64,000 nt of DNA from positions 19,034,001 through 19,098,000 of the forward strand of contig OX485809.1 of the NCBI GenBank assembly GCA_950295325.1. The letters run 5' to 3'. Origin of the DNA: Polytrichum commune (taxonomy: Eukaryota; Streptophyta; Polytrichopsida; Polytrichales; Polytrichaceae). The notes beneath the pieces are model-generated. The model worked only from the letters and a program-made list of their open reading frames with translations, did not search any database and was not told where the DNA came from. Shown piece by piece: positions 33,726 to 46,029 of the stretch (positions within the stretch are counted from its first letter, which is position 1; each line of letters begins with the position of its first letter). The position numbers and the translations under genes are program-made.

Positions 33726-33835
33726 AAAAAGAAAAAAAGAAGCGTTACAATCAATTTTGGGTTGATGGATCGATTCCTGGTTGTGAAATCTTCTCTCTAC
33801 TTGACGAAAAATTTAATCATGTGACCACGTGCCTT
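33726..33835 (+). mobile_element. SINE-like element, copy 2 (partial)
   Basis: Carries TTACAATCAATTTTGGGTTGATGG, a GATCGATTCC B-box remnant, GTGAAATCTTCTCTCTACTTGACG and ACGTGCC in the same order as 29850-29935. It lacks a clear A box, follows an A/G-rich run and lies just before MITE family B copy 3. Confidence 0.45.
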
Positions 33836-33878
33836 CTTTGTTCCCAGAAAAAACATAGAAAAAGAGCGTTCCAAGTTA

Positions 33879-34243
33879 CACTAAATATGATATTTAGTGT
33901 CACCAATTCTATTTGTCTTGCGCAATACTAATTGTAAACCGCAGTGTAGTGCCACCGACACTGAATGCGAACCCAACATTATTTTCCGTTCCTTGTAATT
34001 TTTGGGGAGATTATAGATTTACAGTGTGGCAATTACTATAATTTACCGAGTGATTTTTCATCCAAGTTTCAATCATCCATGACAATGTTTCATCATGAGT
34101 TGATGACAAGAGAAGGTAGGGGTTTGGCCACTGGATGAACTCATCCATCATCCATGACAATATTTGTTCACTTATTCATAAGAAGTGTCGTCCGAGAAGT
34201 ACCATAGTGACATAAAATATAACATAAAATATCATAGTTCGTG
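33879..34243 (+). mobile_element. MITE family B copy 3, 365 bp
   Basis: TA|CACTAAATATGATATTTAG at the left and GTTCGTG|TA at the right. The interior matches copy 4 almost block for block (ACCAATTCTATTTGTCTTGC, GATTTTTCATCCAAGTTTCAA, CCATCATCCATGACAATATT). Non-coding. Confidence 0.8.
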
Positions 34244-34826
34244 TAGTTTAATGTTGAAATAGAGGGTGAATAGTATATACCCAATCATATTTGAAGCTGG
34301 ATATATACCATATGGTAAATGATTTCCATATGAGAGGGCGCGATTCCTTGAGTTAGAGGAAGAATCTATTCTTTACACGTCATCCTTTTGTTGAGGAGCT
34401 AAAGCGTGCCCCAAGTGAGCTGAAATATCATTTGTAAATGATCACTAAATAAAGGAGAAATATGTTAGTGGAGATATTAAAGTGGGCGTGTGGTGGCAAT
34501 TTAGTCCAAAATTGGACAAAAACAGTCTATAATTATCTAAACACTTGAAGTTGACCGTGGCGTGACAATATAAAGTTTCCCAAAGCCCATGACAATTCCA
34601 TCGATTGCCACGGCCCGTGGGTTTGCATGAAACCCACCTCTTTTCAACGGACCTCACGCGATATCCAATAAACAATGAAACATTATCCACTTGCTGCCAT
34701 GTAGGACGCCATGTAGATTCTTCACCTGTTTCGATTCCTTTGGTCCCTTGTACCCTCACCCTATAATAAGGTCATGTAAGAGTGGCCCCGACTTTCACAC
34801 CAATTCAACCCCGTTCGTTGGGCCCG
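34244..34826. other. No gene seen
   Basis: A 104-codon minus-strand frame (34759-34445) is open here, but it has no recognised motif and no splice context. Confidence 0.45.
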
Positions 34827-34830
34827 TTAA

Positions 34831-35063
34831 CCCTTAAAGGACATATGCTTTCCCGATACCACACCCAAAATATCTTTTAAAATTCATTTTAAGCATGATT
34901 AACCAATTAATTTACATAGGCTCTATTCTAAAGAAGTATAGATCTTGCTAAGGTGCTCGATTTGGCATTCTAAAAACCTCATTTGGTGCAATGGAGTAGA
35001 AGTTCTGAACAAGATTCTCCCAAAATAATACCAAGCCTGTGGGGCAACATTGTCCTTTAAGGG
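34831..35063. mobile_element. TTAA-flanked MITE (piggyBac-like ends), copy 1
   Basis: Ends CCCTTAAAGGACA...TGTCCTTTAAGGG, immediately bounded by TTAA on both sides (34827-34830 and 35064-35067). TTAA duplication with CCC-type ends is the piggyBac signature. The 233-bp body is non-coding. One half of it is strongly conserved in a second copy at 63530-63727. Confidence 0.65.
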
Positions 35064-35231
35064 TTAAGGTAGCCTTTTGGTTTAACGGGCTTTACAATCA
35101 ACCTCGTTCCATTTCATTGCTTGGAATGGATTCCAAATGAACAAGAACGAATAAAGAATAAAAGGCACTTGGGCCGTGTCGACGCAAGTGACAATATGTG
35201 TGGTGTGCTGATTGTGCATCTCTCAATATTC

Positions 35232-35258
35232 GCCTTCCTTCCTTCCTTCCTTCCTTCC
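35232..35258. repeat. (TTCC)n microsatellite
   Basis: About six perfect CCTT units. A 13-C tract follows at 35354-35366 and a short (TC)n at 35394-35405. Confidence 0.9.
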
Positions 35259-35427
35259 ACAAGTTTCTAGGCTCACCTTATTCAACGCCTGGCACCAAGC
35301 AACACACAAACCCTATTTCATTCGTCCGGGCCCCAAGCATCTCCTTCCCCGCACCCCCCCCCCCCCTAGTAAACGGGTATGCCTTTAAAACGATCTCTCT
35401 CTCTCTAGATAGATAAAGAGATATATA

Positions 35428-36676
35428 GATGTATATGTACCCATGTCGTACATTTTGCACTTCAATTGTATGTACAATCGTCATACATAACCGAAGCCCC
35501 AAATGCGTGATAACTTCTCCTTTTGAGTGTAATAAAGTTTGAGTTCTAGGAAACTTACTTTTGAGATAATCTAATGAAACCACGAGATGCTTCACGAAGT
35601 TAAGGGTTAAGTCAATGACTCACTCGATGGCATTGTTGCACTTTCTTGTTGACAGGGTGTATATGTATATATATGCACCTTGTCATACATTTCACACTTC
35701 AGTTGTATGTAGAGAAGAGGCGCCCGTGACCGATCACTTAAGAGGTTTTGCACCAGAGCTGGAGAAGTGTAAGGTAGTTTAATTTCTTCCCGTGTAGGAA
35801 GAAAGAAATCAAGAGGATTGCGAAACAAAGGTGGTAATTTTAATACTGTGAATTTTGAAGCCAAGATTTGGCCCGAATGTATTACCAATGCCTAGAGTTT
35901 GCCATGACCGCTCAATTCTCCTAATTTTAGCACTCAAAACCAAGACATGTGTCATCGCACTATTGGTTCCGGCTTGATCGAAATTCCAATAGCCTATAGA
36001 TTGCTGATGGGGTCTTGATCAGGAATAGGCACCTCTACTATACCATTGTCATAAGGTAGCGGGGCACATTCCCACTCGAATTTCATATTGGCATGTTCAT
36101 TGGGGAGTTATTAAGGGGGAATCAATCTTGGAAGGTGTGCAAAGTACATTGGAAATTGGACCAATTGGAATAATTCATTTTGGATTAATATTGAATTAGT
36201 TATGAATTTTGGAAGGAGAACTCATAGGGGTACCCAAAACCACTCACCCCAAAAATGTACACCATGATTACATAGAAATTTGAGGTTGGAAGCTATAATG
36301 TACCTCTTGTTTGGATAGGTCTAGTGAGCGGTTTAAGGACCCAAGCGGGAATGTGCCCCGCTACCTTATAACCAAAGCCCCAAATGCGTGACAACTTTTC
36401 TTTTAGGTGTAATAAAAGTTGAGCTCTAGGGAGCTTACTTTTTAGGTGACCTAATGAAACCACAATATGCTCCATGAAGTTAAGGGTTAAGTCGATGACT
36501 TGCTCAATGGCACTGTCGCACTCTTTTGTTGATGGCTTAAAGAAGTAACACAGGTGTTGCCAAAAGGAAGGTGTTACTAAAAGACAATCGTACCTTACAC
36601 GATGTTGGCAGGGACTTGTGGTGTCTACATTAACCCTTAAAGGATGTGAGGTCTCAAAGTACATCCATATACACAA
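35428..36676 (-). pseudogene. Coding-like segment present twice, plus inverted and tandem fragments
   Basis: On the minus strand 36540-36365 reads IEQVIDLTLNFMEHIVVSLG, then HLKSKLPRAQLLLHL and RIWGFGYKVAGHIPAW. It is a protein-like stretch within a 127-codon frame whose family I do not know. A diverged copy in the same orientation is at about 35655-35487 (HLVVSLDYLKSKFPRTQTLL), with stops. A further fragment (AAGGTAGCGGGGCACATTCC) occurs inverted at 36051-36079 against 36340-36366. TGTATATGTA...TTGTATGTA blocks at 35428-35490 and 35656-35710 show another duplication. It is most likely a decayed gene or element that was rearranged several times. Confidence 0.4.
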
Positions 36677-37539
36677 TTTATGTGGGCTTCACCAAGTTCA
36701 TAATTTTTTTTAAATATTTATGTGTTTGAAACCTTATTCTATACATTGCCTTATGTCATGGAGAAAATAAGAATACAAAGTGCATGCTTGCATCCAAAGG
36801 ACACCTAGGCTGTGTTTTTAAGCTTAAATCTTCAATAGCATCAAAGTGTTTAACTTATTCAAATAGTGCACTTGAAGACTAAGTTAATTTTAGATAGGGT
36901 CGCATTTGCCATGATTAGTTAAACATGAACGTATGTAGCTCAAATACTCCATTTATTTTTGTTTGGAGAGGTCCACTCTGGACCTCTTAGACACCTAGGG
37001 GTCAAAAGGCAAAAATATAATAAATATTCTTTAGATAGAAAATGAATATTCTTTGATGATTAAACTCATGAAATGACATAAGAGACCCCGGATTAGTGTG
37101 GTTTTAGACTATGTAGGTAGGCATGCTGCCAAATTTTGTTGTGCATTAGTCAATGTCGAAGGTTAACTACCATTGGAGGTAAGTTAACGTTGCGCAAACT
37201 TTCACATTAGAAGGTAACCTAGCAAAATTGCACGCTTACATTAATCTAAGTTCCATGTGTTCACACACAACAAAACAAAAGGGAAGAAGCTAAATAGCTC
37301 AAACTACACATTTAATGTTGGATGATAGCCAATGTGGGTAGAAAAATATTGGGGTCTAATGTATATTATGTGTGGGTTGAAGAAAATGTTAATTTTTAAA
37401 GCCACACATTGACTAATTGCTCATTGATTAATAAACCAATAATAATTCAATTGTTAACCATTTTTATTTTAATGTAATATTGACATAATATATTTTTATT
37501 CTATTATTCTATTTGTATCACATTACTTAGTAGTTAATG
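36677..37539. other. No gene seen
   Basis: AT-rich DNA; nothing recognisable on either strand. Confidence 0.5.
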
Positions 37540-37665
37540 CTCATTCAATGGGCCCTCATAATACAAGTCGAATGCTCAAAAAGTTCTGCAAGGAGAGTTG
37601 GATTTTAATTAAGCTCCCAACATCCAATTATTACATTCTCAGGGCCCACATCATTGAGTAATATT
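37540..37665. repeat. Hairpin repeat with GGGCCC-containing ends
   Basis: Left ATTCAATGGGCCCTCATAAT and right ATTCTCAGGGCCCACATCATTG are inverted repeats. GTTGGAT and ATCCAAT pair further in. The TTCTCAGGGCCCACAT motif also ends the hairpin at 53111-53258. Confidence 0.55.
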
Positions 37666-38297
37666 ATATATAGTGGCTCGTGTTATGTAGAAGAATTGGT
37701 TCTGTATTCTTAGTTTGAACATATGATGTTGTGGACTCCAAATTTCCTTAAGTCAAGAAAAATTACATTGACCAAAATTGTTGTGATATATGAAAATTAT
37801 AGTGGACTGCATTAATATTCTATTTAATGTCACTTAGTATTTGAAATAATGTAATCCTATAACTATTTATTGTACATCTCATTTTGTTCCAAAAAAATTA
37901 AACTTGGTTGATTGGACATTATACAACATTAACATCTTTATTGGGTAAAAAACAACATCAATGGTAAAAAGGTATAGCACGGTGTAACTCCAAATAGTAA
38001 GTTATCCTAAGCTATCATTGATGTCATGCCCACTTAAAATATGAATCGGTAAGGTGTTATGATAAGTTGACATTATGCCAAAATTGATGGTATGTTAAAA
38101 TTGGAAATGTTTGAACCAAGATTAATCTACAAAACAAAGTTTACAACGTAAATGCATGTCACTAATATTGACCATTGTGTGTTGGGGCCCATCTCGTAGG
38201 TTAAGAGACATGCAGCTCTAGCCAAGTAACCCATTGGTTAGGGCCACATGTCTTTTTTTGGGTTGGATTCTCACCATAATCTTATAAAAGTAAAACA

Positions 38298-38356
38298 ACT
38301 ATAGTAAAAAAATTATAGTAAAAAATTATAGTAGGAAATTATAGTAAAATATTTTA
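38298..38356 (+). repeat. Short minisatellite, (ATTATAGTAAAAA)n
   Basis: Four imperfect units of 13-15 bp with core TATAGTA. Confidence 0.75.
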
Positions 38357-41300
38357 TGCCTCCCACAAGTTTGTGAGTGGTTCTTCTCAATTGCGTTACA
38401 CAAAAGTAATTTGGAGTTTTTATGCCATTTCACAAGTCAAAGAAGTTGAAGAAATATATGTCCGTGTTACTATCCCAATGAGAGAAGGCTAATAGTGCAC
38501 GTGGGAAATTAGTGAAGGTGTTACTATTTTTTTAATTTTTTTAATTGTGAAATTAGTGCCACCAAACGATTTAGGGTTTCAAGAGTCCAAAGTGTCCAAG
38601 TTCCAGGAATATTCCTAATGCAAGCTCTCTTCATTTTCTTAGTGTTGGGAGATACCTTAGAAGTGAGTTGGCGCCGATTGAAAGAAGAAGGAAAATCCTC
38701 TTCAAGTACATCACACCTTGTTGAAAATTTTGTTGAAAATCCTCTTGAACAAATTTATGCATTTTACAACACACCTTAAAGCATGCATTACTTTTCTTGA
38801 AATGTATGGCAAATGAGCATGTATTCATGAAGTTAGGTCCACTTTTTACTAGGGACCAGATTGAGGGCCGGCCCGAACTCTAAAAATTTGGGCCGATAGG
38901 ATCACTCAATTTCATGAAAGCCGGCCTAAGGGCTTTATACTAGGGTAAAGCATGAACACTCATTCATCCCATGTAGTGTCCTAGGTGGCACAACTTTGAC
39001 GCCAAATCTTCAGGCCGGCTTGAAGAAACCAGGACTAGCTTTTCCTTGGCCCAAACTCTTAGCATAGGTTGGATTGGGCTTATATGTTGGATAATAAACA
39101 TCTCTACCTTTGGTTCATGAAAAGTCAATTCTCTTCATTGCACTTCCGTCTCAATAACATCAGGACCTGAAATTGGGCCTCGTCACTTTAAATTTGACAA
39201 GGTTGGGTCAGATTGAGGGCTTAATTGCACATGAATGGGATTGGTGCTCGGGCTGGCCATGAGCCATGTATAAAGTTGGCCTTAGTATAACTTAGTAAGA
39301 AATTCAACCCTCACTAATTTTCAGATTTGACGAAATAATATGTGTTTCAAGAATTAGTACCACAAGCACTAATTGGGATAACTAGTGTAGTATAAGTGAT
39401 GATGAGTTCACCTTAGATAAGATTTGGGTTTTTTGGGGGAAGGAGTGCATGGTGCTAGAAAAGTGGCATGTCCCGGCCTTGCAATAGTGCCCTTGGGTGG
39501 TTGGTTTTAGGGTTTGAAAGCTTTGAACCAAGGTTCAAGACTTTGTCTAATACGTAATGTGGAAAGTGTGTGTTGCCAACTTTTGACACGTGGCCTAACT
39601 CCAATACGGTCTAACTTGAAGGTGGGGCTCTGGCCAAACCATTTCCAACATGTGACCTCATAATCAACACTCTACAAGGCCTTTTAGACACATAATGCAA
39701 GGAGTTCTAAAACCAACGTTCTAAAACCTTGCATTACAAGTGGACATCAATTTTGAGATTGTCCACCACCTTAACATCATGTCCCCCATGTTGATTTTGG
39801 CTCATCTATCAATAAACTCATGAATCCTCGTGATTTTTGGCATACATGATTCAAATAAAGTCCAGTTTAGTGCGTTGAAACTTTCTCTCAATTAACATAA
39901 ATATCGAACATGATAATGTTAAGCTTTTATAATTTATCAATTTAATAAAAATAGATATACTCACTACTTGGTTCTTAATGCATTTGGTATTGGCTTTTTG
40001 GCCTCATGTCTTGAATTTTATAAATAATGAAATAATTAATTATTTAATTCACAACGAAATCAACATCCTTTATCTTAGTGTCAGTCTTTAGATTGCTTCT
40101 ATCATATTGGAATGAATGCATCTTGCCTACGAAATGAGACACCCACTAACTTAGTATGATAATTTCAAATTTGGATCACAATCGTGGCTTGGCCTCACAA
40201 TGGTGGTTGATTAAGTTTGAATCCATGTTTAAGACCTTGTGTAAGGTAGAGTGTGCTCCAAGCAACATCCCACCCAAAACCAATACTCTCGAATCATGAA
40301 CAATACGTACATATGAATGTTGAGAATGTCCACCGACCTAACATCATGTTGCCATGTTGGTTTCGGGTCATCTACTCGGTCACTTATGAACCTCTATAGC
40401 TTTTGCACATAATTCACATATGGCATAATTATGTGTGTTGGAATCCCCTTCCAATTGCCAATGAGAATCAAATAGAATGCTATCAAATTTTTATTTAATC
40501 AAAGTTACACTCAATGCTTTTAGCATTATTTGCCTCATAACATATCTGAATGCAAAAAAGTTGTATACATGGTTTAATTATTACACAATGATTGAAAAGA
40601 ACACGCTCTAGTTTGAAGATTGGACTCTAACCAACTAAACCTTTCAAACTTTATTTATTTGGTTTACCATTGGAGTTATGAATTGTTATGACATTTTACC
40701 CAAATAACCTAACTATATAAAGTTGCACATCAAGAAGTATGATACAATATTCTTGTTAAAACCATGCTATTCTTATAGAAAGAGAGAGAGAACTCCAAAT
40801 GGTAAACTATAGTACTAGGTGTGATAGGTGTACTTGGCATACCCATTTCCAACACATGACCTATAACCCAAGCCCCCAAACCCTCGACAAGGACTTTTAC
40901 ACACATCATGTGTATAGTTCCTAGATGTTAGGAATGCATGCGTGAAGTGTGCCTAGCAAATGGTGCACATGACTTATTATGAAAGTTTCAAGTTGTGGCT
41001 TAGTCTTTGTTCCACGTTTACATATGACCTTGTATCATGGATCAAGTTACATCTTGCTCTTAGGTAGTCTTGACCTAAGGTAAGCTACCCTATTATAGTG
41101 TTCTCCAACTTGAGATTTTTTAAAAAAAATTATGTACATTGGCATTTGGCATGGTTTTCTTTTTCTTTTTCTTTTTCTTTTTCCCGATGTAGAGGAAGTG
41201 AATTTTTTTTTTAATAATTTTTTGAATTTAAGTTATTATGAAGTTGGGAGACACTTATCATAGCAACACCTAGAATTATCTGCTAGACAATTAATGACAC

Positions 41301-42116
41301 TCATTATTATTAGATTGCCTTGTTTTTATTCCGTCTTGTTGGTGAAAGGAGGAGGATTTCAACACATATTAGCATGTCATTTTTAGAACCATTTAGGTAA
41401 GAAAACATGTTTTTGAAAGTGTTGACAATTGACTCTTTAGGTTTTCACGTTCAAACCATGTTCATTTTATGCAATAATGTATATGGATGGTTTTGGGCAA
41501 AGGGCACAATTAAGTCTAGCTACCGGACAATGGATCGAGACTTTTTTTTGTATTTGATTCATGAACATGAACCTAAAGTTTGAAGCAAACACGATGAAGA
41601 AAAACATATGAGACAAATTCAACACCATGTAAACCAAAGTCATGTGCACACTATACTTATTGTACAAGTACAATTGAGTGTCATGTGATAAGATGTGGAT
41701 CTAAGAACGGACATCAAAAACATATGCTTTTAAGAGACTACATTGAGTGCTCAAAATTCTTTAACCAACACTCATTTTATTCCCTGTGACTCAAAATGAT
41801 CATTGACTATTGTTTTAAACCAACAATCAAGATCATCAGAACGTATCATATGATCGTTCCATAAGAATAATAATCTTCACTATATAACATATAATGATAT
41901 ATTCACACGAGCTCCAAACATTATGAAGAGAATGGCTTTGACCTAAATTTGAATTTTCTACTCATTTCATCATAAATATGTGTTGCACATCATAAAAGAA
42001 GTGGGCAAAGAGCTAATAGTGTCCATTGTAGACTCCACGTACCTTATGGTTTAACGCCTTCCCCCAAAATCATATTATCAAAGTTAGATGTACCTAATTC
42101 ATAAAGAACTAAGTGG
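38357..42116. other. Gene-free intergenic DNA
   Basis: No coding structure found. About 38855-39250 is richer in GC and GGCC motifs. A (CTTTTT)n run lies at 41155-41183. Family H-like words occur near 41850-41940 (AATCTTCACTATATAAC, GAGCTCCAAACATTATGAAG). Confidence 0.5.
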
Positions 42117-42490
42117 GTGTTATTTGTCACCCCCCCCCCCAAGTTCTCCAACTCCTACCTATTAGATTTACACAACAAAACTTGTGTTGCATTAACAATG
42201 AAGCATCAAATTGAAAATCAGTTTGAAAACTAGACCTCCCCAATTTTGTTATGGTAATTGGAAATGCATGTTTGTCGATTTCTTAACTAAATACACGAGC
42301 CTCCCAATTGTATTCACTATTAATTGTGGTGTAGTTGATAAAATTTGGAATCATTGTCCGATCTTTTTAAAACATGTTTCTTTGTAGTGTTTGTACTTTG
42401 ATCCCTACCAAACCACAACCCTCATAAATATAGGTGTCATATTGAGAAAAATAATTGAATAACACCCGCACACCTTATGCCACATATGTC
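42117..42490 (+). repeat. Dispersed family G/H segment, copy 2
   Basis: Matches 30398-30745 in order and orientation, including TGCATGTTTGTCGATTTCTTAAC and TAAATATAGGTGTCAT. It contains an 11-C tract at 42130-42140 that the other copy lacks. Confidence 0.6.
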
Positions 42491-43900
42491 ATAAGGCACG
42501 TGTTGAAGCATGATCCTTTAAAAGTTTGCACGAGACACATGTTATAAGGCATGTAAAGCTATACTCATAGGGCACACTTATTGTCCTCCATCAAGCTTGG
42601 ATATCAATGACATCCCAAGCATATGATAGTGCTCATATGCATGACCCATAATATACGTTGGCAAGGGGCACATGATGCCATGTCAAGAAACTTGCAGCCT
42701 TTCTATAGTCTCCACCCACACTAATTCATATTAACATTTCAGCAAATACTATGATGCACCATGAAGACAAGCTTCTATGATAAAACAATTGCTTTCAAAG
42801 TTGATTGAATACTACAATTAGAACTCTCTCTCTCTCTCTCCAAGTTGAGAAACAAGTATACAAAGAGATCATGATTGTTAGTAGGCTACTATCATCTTTG
42901 CAACCTACACTTTGTACTTTGGGGGGGGGGCACAATGTAAATTTTGTAAACAATGTGAGACCAAGTAAAGGGTCCACTTTATTCAAAAAAAAAAAAAACC
43001 ATTAATAAAGACAAGGGGTTAAAGAACCCCTACATAGAATATGTAGCAAAATTTTTAAAAGAAAAGAAACAGAGGGTATCAGATAGTGGAAGTTAGTAAA
43101 ATTTACCAAAACTAATATAAATTCAATGTCATACAAAGTTCTTAGGACTATGTCGTAAATAGATTTGGGGATTGCAAGGTGGGTATTGGAGGTTATTGGG
43201 TGATACCCTGAAGAGTATTGCTAGGTAAGAGAGTAGCTGGGTCATACCCTCATGTTGAGATTTGGGATTCGCATGGAATTCTCACCCTCCCCCCCTAGTA
43301 TGTCTAAAGATGACAATGGATGAATCACAATATGCTTTGTTGACACCTTCTTGCATGTTGGGTTGATGAGGGTTAACACAAAGTCTTAGGTTTAGGCAAC
43401 TCATGCATTGTTTCTGCTTCTTTTGGATTGAGAGGTTCGACTGGTGGATGTGAGATTGTGTCCATGATACCACATAATATGGGTGGAGATTCAAGGTTAT
43501 AAATGATGGTTGGCATGAACCTTTGTGTCTTTTGCATACTAGTTATGACTCTATGCATGACGATGAAGATGTTGTCGAGTTTCGTGTTGAGTTTCATAGC
43601 TTTTTGAAAAATTATATTCTTTTAATGTTTGTTGTTCTTTTGTGAAAATTGATGGGCTAATGCATGCCCAATTAACCAATTGGTGGCACTTAATACACAT
43701 GCACATTTTGATGTATTTTGAACAAATTGATAGAAATCACAATTATTTGAAAATACACTAAAAATAGAGAAACATAAATACAATACAATCAACCCCCATA
43801 TAAAAGATAACATTTGGATTACATAATTGACATGGAAATTACAATATTATGTTATTCACTTGAAAGAAGACAACAACTCTCTCAATCAATGGCCTCTTTT
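42491..43900. other. No gene seen; homopolymer-bearing intergenic DNA
   Basis: Contains a (CT)n run near 42825, a 10-G tract (42921-42930) and a 13-A tract near 42990. Overlapping minus-strand frames at 43282-43597 are unsupported. Confidence 0.5.
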
Positions 43901-43911
43901 GGCACGTGGGT

Positions 43912-44247
43912 CTCGGGGGGGGGGGGGGGCAGTGTGTTAAAAAGTTAAGGATATAGGTGCGAACAACCACTATTTTATAGGGGGGTATTACTTTCAATTT
44001 TTTTTTTCACATGCTATTATTATGTAAATTTCTACTTTGGGTTAATATAAAAATGGCTTGCATTACTTATAATTCCAAATTACCTATTATTCCATACCCT
44101 ATAGTACTTTAAAGATGTCCAATGCCATTTTTGATACCCTATATTACTCTTAAGTCCAATTATAAAATTTTGCCCCCATGTTTTTTAAATACCCTATCAT
44201 TTGTTCGCACGTATATTGCTACTCCAACCAATGACTACCCCCCCGAG
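43912..44247. mobile_element. hAT-like MITE, 336 bp, perfect 8-bp target duplication
   Basis: Flanked by ACGTGGGT on both sides (43904-43911 and 44248-44255). The ends are inverted: CTCGGGGGG...CCCCCCGAG. The G-run is 15 bases at the left and 7 at the right. Sub-terminal GTGCGAACAA (left) and TTGTTCGCAC (right) also pair. An 8-bp duplication fits the hAT superfamily. The perfect duplication suggests a young insertion. Non-coding. Confidence 0.8.
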
Positions 44248-44329
44248 ACGTGGGTCCATCATTCTACACTAAATGCACCCCCATGACGTTATGAAGGTAT
44301 GCACCCTTATTTGGTTAATTTTCTTATTA

Positions 44330-44600
44330 TGACACCTATATTTGAGTTGGTGGGACACCAAGAATGGGTACCAAAAGGACTTTTGTTTAAAAGAAATTTG
44401 ATTAAACACAATAATCATTATAGATTATATAGTCAAGGGGTGACTTTTATGACCATTTATTGAGCAACAAGAATCTTTACTTCGATAAGAATAATATATT
44501 CATTGAAGCTCCATAAAGTTTGAAGAAAGTGACTAAGGTATAAATACGGGAACCCGTGAAAATAAGTCGATTCAACTAGAAAGAGTGGTTTGAAATTTTT
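44330..44600 (+). repeat. Family H copy, opposite orientation
   Basis: Begins GACACCTATATTTGAGTTGG and continues TGACCATTTATTGAGCAACAAG, AATCTTTACTTCGATAAGAAT, TTCATTGAAGCTCC, the reverse complement of the order at 12471-12850. Confidence 0.55.
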
Positions 44601-46029
44601 GTGCAATATTTTTTAAAAGCTCAAGTAGAAGAAATGATGAGGAATGCAAGTTGTTTTGTATTTTTATTCCCTATAAAGAAATAGTTACATCTCCCCAAAG
44701 GGTTGAGTAAGTCAAACTCCCTACTTGTTTCGTAGAGTCTCCTTAATTTGAGCATTTAAATATCCTACCATGCATACAAATGCACACAAAACGGCTAGCT
44801 CAGTGGCACCCAAAAGTGATCCCAAGTGGTGTGAAACATGACCTATCTTGCCAATCATTGCATCCAACTTATCACTGGATCCTTTTCAAGCCATCACTTT
44901 TTACAATTAGCCATTTTGGGTCAACACGAGAATCATTCTACTCCTAGTCTAGTGCACCAATAATGATCGTTCACCGTTTTCCGTTTTCCTACCTTACGGC
45001 ATTGCTTCGGGTTTGCTACTAACCGCGTGTTTCATTTCCTAGGAGAAGTGAGTTAGTTGGAGAAAAAAGGAACCCTTATATATATAAAAGCCCCTTGATA
45101 CGATATGCTTTGAATGGACGCAATTGGAATGTATTAGTTATAAACTTAATGCCAAAGCTTCACATCGGTGATGCATACTCGTTCACTAGAGATCACCATT
45201 CCACTTAAAACTTAACCCCCAGTAATGTGTGGTTGATTCATGGCAGTTAGATTAAGGCTAGACTAAGTTACTTCCGAGGTCCGTGGCATTAATTCATTGA
45301 TCAATCAAACATACAAAGCAACTTTAAAAAAAAAAAAACATGTAGTTCATCACGATTTGACTTTCCAAATTGTCAACCAACCTTCATGGCGTCACTAAAC
45401 AAAAAAGGTATAAGAGAGAACAATGAATTTCAATGCTCTGTTTTAAATGATCACATGGAATCTCTCAAACTTGTTGAGAATCAAATCTAGATCGGTTTGA
45501 AACACTAGTCCAATCTCATCACCACATGTGTCTAATTTCAATACAAGCCTTGCAATATACCTATGCAAGAGATGCGTTTGATCAACATGTCATATAATCA
45601 TTTGAAACTATCAGATTGGCTTGGGAATGATCTCATGCAAGTAACAATTGAAAATTGTTGGTTTAGGTTCCATAAAATCGAAGTTTCGATATAAAAAATG
45701 ATAAGAAACCATACGAAAATACTCCAAAGAAAGAAAAGTGGTCATTAACACAAACCCTTTTGGTTTATTATCACAATCGAACTTAGAACGGTGTCCATAT
45801 TTTGAACACATGCTCCAATCTCATTGTACACGTGTCTTTTTCAGGTGTTCATTCATAACTACCAAAAACTTGGCATACACCACTCAAACATAGGTGGGCT
45901 CTTCTAAATAAGACGAGCTAACTTATATGACTACACGAGACCCACATTCTCTCGAACGCAAGAGATTTTGTGATGTAGTACAACCATAGACGCCATTTGA
46001 AAGGGTTTAAGTTGAGTAACAAAATGAAG
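44601..46029. other. No gene seen
   Basis: Contains further family H-like words (ACCGCGTGTTTCATTTCCTAGG near 45023 and CACTCAAACATAGGTGG near 45882) but no complete copy and no gene. Confidence 0.5.
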
